A stretch of 64,000 nt of DNA from Labrenzia sp. VG12 (GTDB lineage: Bacteria > Pseudomonadota > Alphaproteobacteria > Rhizobiales > Stappiaceae): the NCBI RefSeq assembly GCF_002237595.1, contig NZ_CP022529.1:310001-374000 (forward strand), read 5' to 3'. This document shows positions 62,891-64,000 of this stretch, in pieces; the first letter of the stretch is position 1; the number at the start of each line of letters is the position of its first letter. The notes beneath the pieces were generated by a model, which was given only the letters and a program-made list of their open reading frames with translations, did no database searches and was not told where the DNA came from. Both the position numbers and the translations under genes were made by a program.

Positions 62891-63407
62891 TACCTATTCG
62901 TCGCCGTTGAGACAGGCCAAGGGGCGAAGGGCCTTGGAATTCCTGGATTTCAAGACGAGGCGCCAAGCGCGAGCCATACAGAAAATGACCGGTTTCGAGG
63001 ATTTGAAGCGGGCTCGCCGATTTTTTTTCAAGACTATGCCAACCGCCCGTATTTCGGCGGGCGCAGGACCTCTGAATCATTTGAAAAATCATACCTTTTG
63101 ACGAAAATAGCGGCAAAAACAATGCCAATATACTACCAATAATGGCGTATTTTGACGAAAATCACGAGAGAGAAATGATTTTCATAAAAACAAACTAATA
63201 GGTCGACAAGTGGTATCAAATAGGTATTATATATGGTCAGCAGGAGGGCGCAGCGTCCTTCGGCGCGGTTGTCTTGCATCCGGCGTATAACAAGAGTTGG
63301 CAAGAGCGTGGCAGCTTCTGAGGAGGCGGGTTCGCAGGTGCCAATTCGATCGCCGGGCAGCAACTTTTGGAGGCGTCCATAACGGATGAGCTTTTCGGAG
63401 GAGTCAC
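62891..63407. promoter_or_regulatory. Long upstream region of a sugar-binding protein gene
   Basis: I see no gene here. The 3' half becomes AT-rich. TTTTGACGAAAAT occurs twice (63097 and 63150), spaced 53 bases. A possible promoter is TCGACA (63203) and TATTAT (63225) with a 16-base spacer, leaving a leader of about 170 bases before the ATG at 63408. The direct repeats are candidate regulator sites. Confidence 0.4.
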
Positions 63408-64000
63408 ATGAAACGGAAATTCCTAGCACTGGCCCTGGCCAGCACCGCTCTTTTCACGTCGGCCGCCTATGCGGAAGATGTCACCCTGACCATCGAAAGC
63501 TGGCGCAATGACGACCTGGCCCTGTGGCAGGACAAGATCATTCCGGCCTTTGAAGCCAGCCACCCGGGCATCAAGCTGAAATTCACCCCGTCCGCACCGA
63601 CGGAATACAACGCCGCTCTGAACTCCAAGCTGGACGCCGGGTCTGCTGGCGACCTGATCACCTGTCGCCCGTTCGATGCTTCCCTGGCTCTTTATGATGC
63701 AGGTCACCTTGCCGACCTGTCCGACATGGAAGCCATGGGCAACTTCTCTGACGTCGCCAAGGCCGCCTGGCAGAGCGACGATGGCACGGCCAGCTTCTGT
63801 GTTCCGATGGCATCCGTCATTCACGGTTTCATCTACAACAAGGATGCGTTCGAGGAAGTCGGCGTTGAAGTCCCGACCACCGAAGCCGAGTTCTTCGCAG
63901 CCCTCGACCGGTTCAAGGAAGACGGCACCTATATCCCGATGGCCATGGGCACCAATGACCAGTGGGAAGCGGCCACGATGGGCTACCAGAACATTGGTCC
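63408..64000 (+). CDS. Sugar-type ABC importer substrate-binding protein (3' end outside window)
   Basis: An ATG with GGAGGAG upstream opens a frame that runs off the right edge (197 residues visible). It has a signal peptide (KRKFLALALASTALFTSAAYA) and an SBP_bac_1 N-terminal lobe: DKIIPAFEASHPGIKLKFTP, LNSKLDAGSAGDLITCRPFD and GFIYNKDAFEEVGVEVPTTEAEF. It probably begins a further CUT1 importer operon to the right. Confidence 0.88.
   Translation, partial: MKRKFLALALASTALFTSAAYAEDVTLTIESWRNDDLALWQDKIIPAFEASHPGIKLKFTPSAPTEYNAALNSKLDAGSAGDLITCRPFDASLALYDAGHLADLSDMEAMGNFSDVAKAAWQSDDGTASFCVPMASVIHGFIYNKDAFEEVGVEVPTTEAEFFAALDRFKEDGTYIPMAMGTNDQWEAATMGYQNIG

Noticed and set aside
62853..63429. Frames on both strands between the alanine symporter and the sugar-binding protein
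   Set aside because: The plus frame starts inside the terminator and the minus frame overlaps the next gene's start; neither resembles a protein family.

Overview
The window reads as a high-GC alphaproteobacterial chromosome segment. Its many ABC importers, small operon overlaps and gene families suggest a marine, Roseibium/Labrenzia-like heterotroph; that placement is inferred from protein style only, since there is no rRNA, tRNA or marker gene here. It is almost entirely a string of catabolic 'import plus degrade' operons, each with its own regulator.

Layout. 0-2.2 kb: an acetylpolyamine amidohydrolase (cut by the left edge), a frameshifted FAD amine/amino-acid oxidase and a RidA protein. 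2.3-4.5 kb: a decayed 2-oxoacid dehydrogenase E2 fragment beside a tyrosine integrase. 4.7-9.6 kb: a methionine catabolic locus, with methionine gamma-lyase and a 2-oxoacid dehydrogenase E1, each facing its own divergent Lrp regulator. 9.7-19.8 kb: a divergent L-fucose locus (mutarotase, dehydrogenase, lactonase, UxaA-type dehydratase, SDR, FAH hydrolase and ABC importer under a GntR regulator), giving a full non-phosphorylative route to pyruvate and lactate. 20.0-28.6 kb: a PAS-LuxR regulator divergent from an M20 deacylase, a dipeptide-type ABC importer, a 56-residue membrane protein and an aldehyde dehydrogenase. 29-30.1 kb: an SDR and a GFA protein. 30.2-31.1 kb: a tandem array with a 270-bp period. 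31.4-37.3 kb: a complete ribose operon rbsBACDK-rbsR with a LacI-type operator. 37.4-39 kb: two Imm11-like orphan immunity genes separated by a diverged copy of the rbsR 3' end. 39-51.5 kb: an aminobenzoyl-CoA (anthranilate-type) aerobic degradation operon with a Liv importer, split by a MITE-like element. 51.7-57.9 kb: an FCD regulator with three 21-bp-phased operators, a trans-sulfuration-type PLP enzyme and a CUT1 importer. 57.9-62.9 kb: a secreted sphingomyelinase-like phosphatase, an FMN reductase, and an Lrp/universal stress protein/alanine symporter set. 63.4-64 kb: the start of another sugar-binding protein.

Four genes are each one base short in a G or C run (about 1360, 9048, 20841, 42070). 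The uniform pattern suggests homopolymer undercalls rather than four independent gene deaths, so those genes may be intact in the organism. The E2 remnant, with several frame changes and no N-terminus, is different and looks truly decayed.

The least explained material is the rbsR-linked immunity cassette, the 270-bp array, the 296-bp inverted-repeat element inside the Liv operon, and the importer operon built around a trans-sulfuration-type enzyme.
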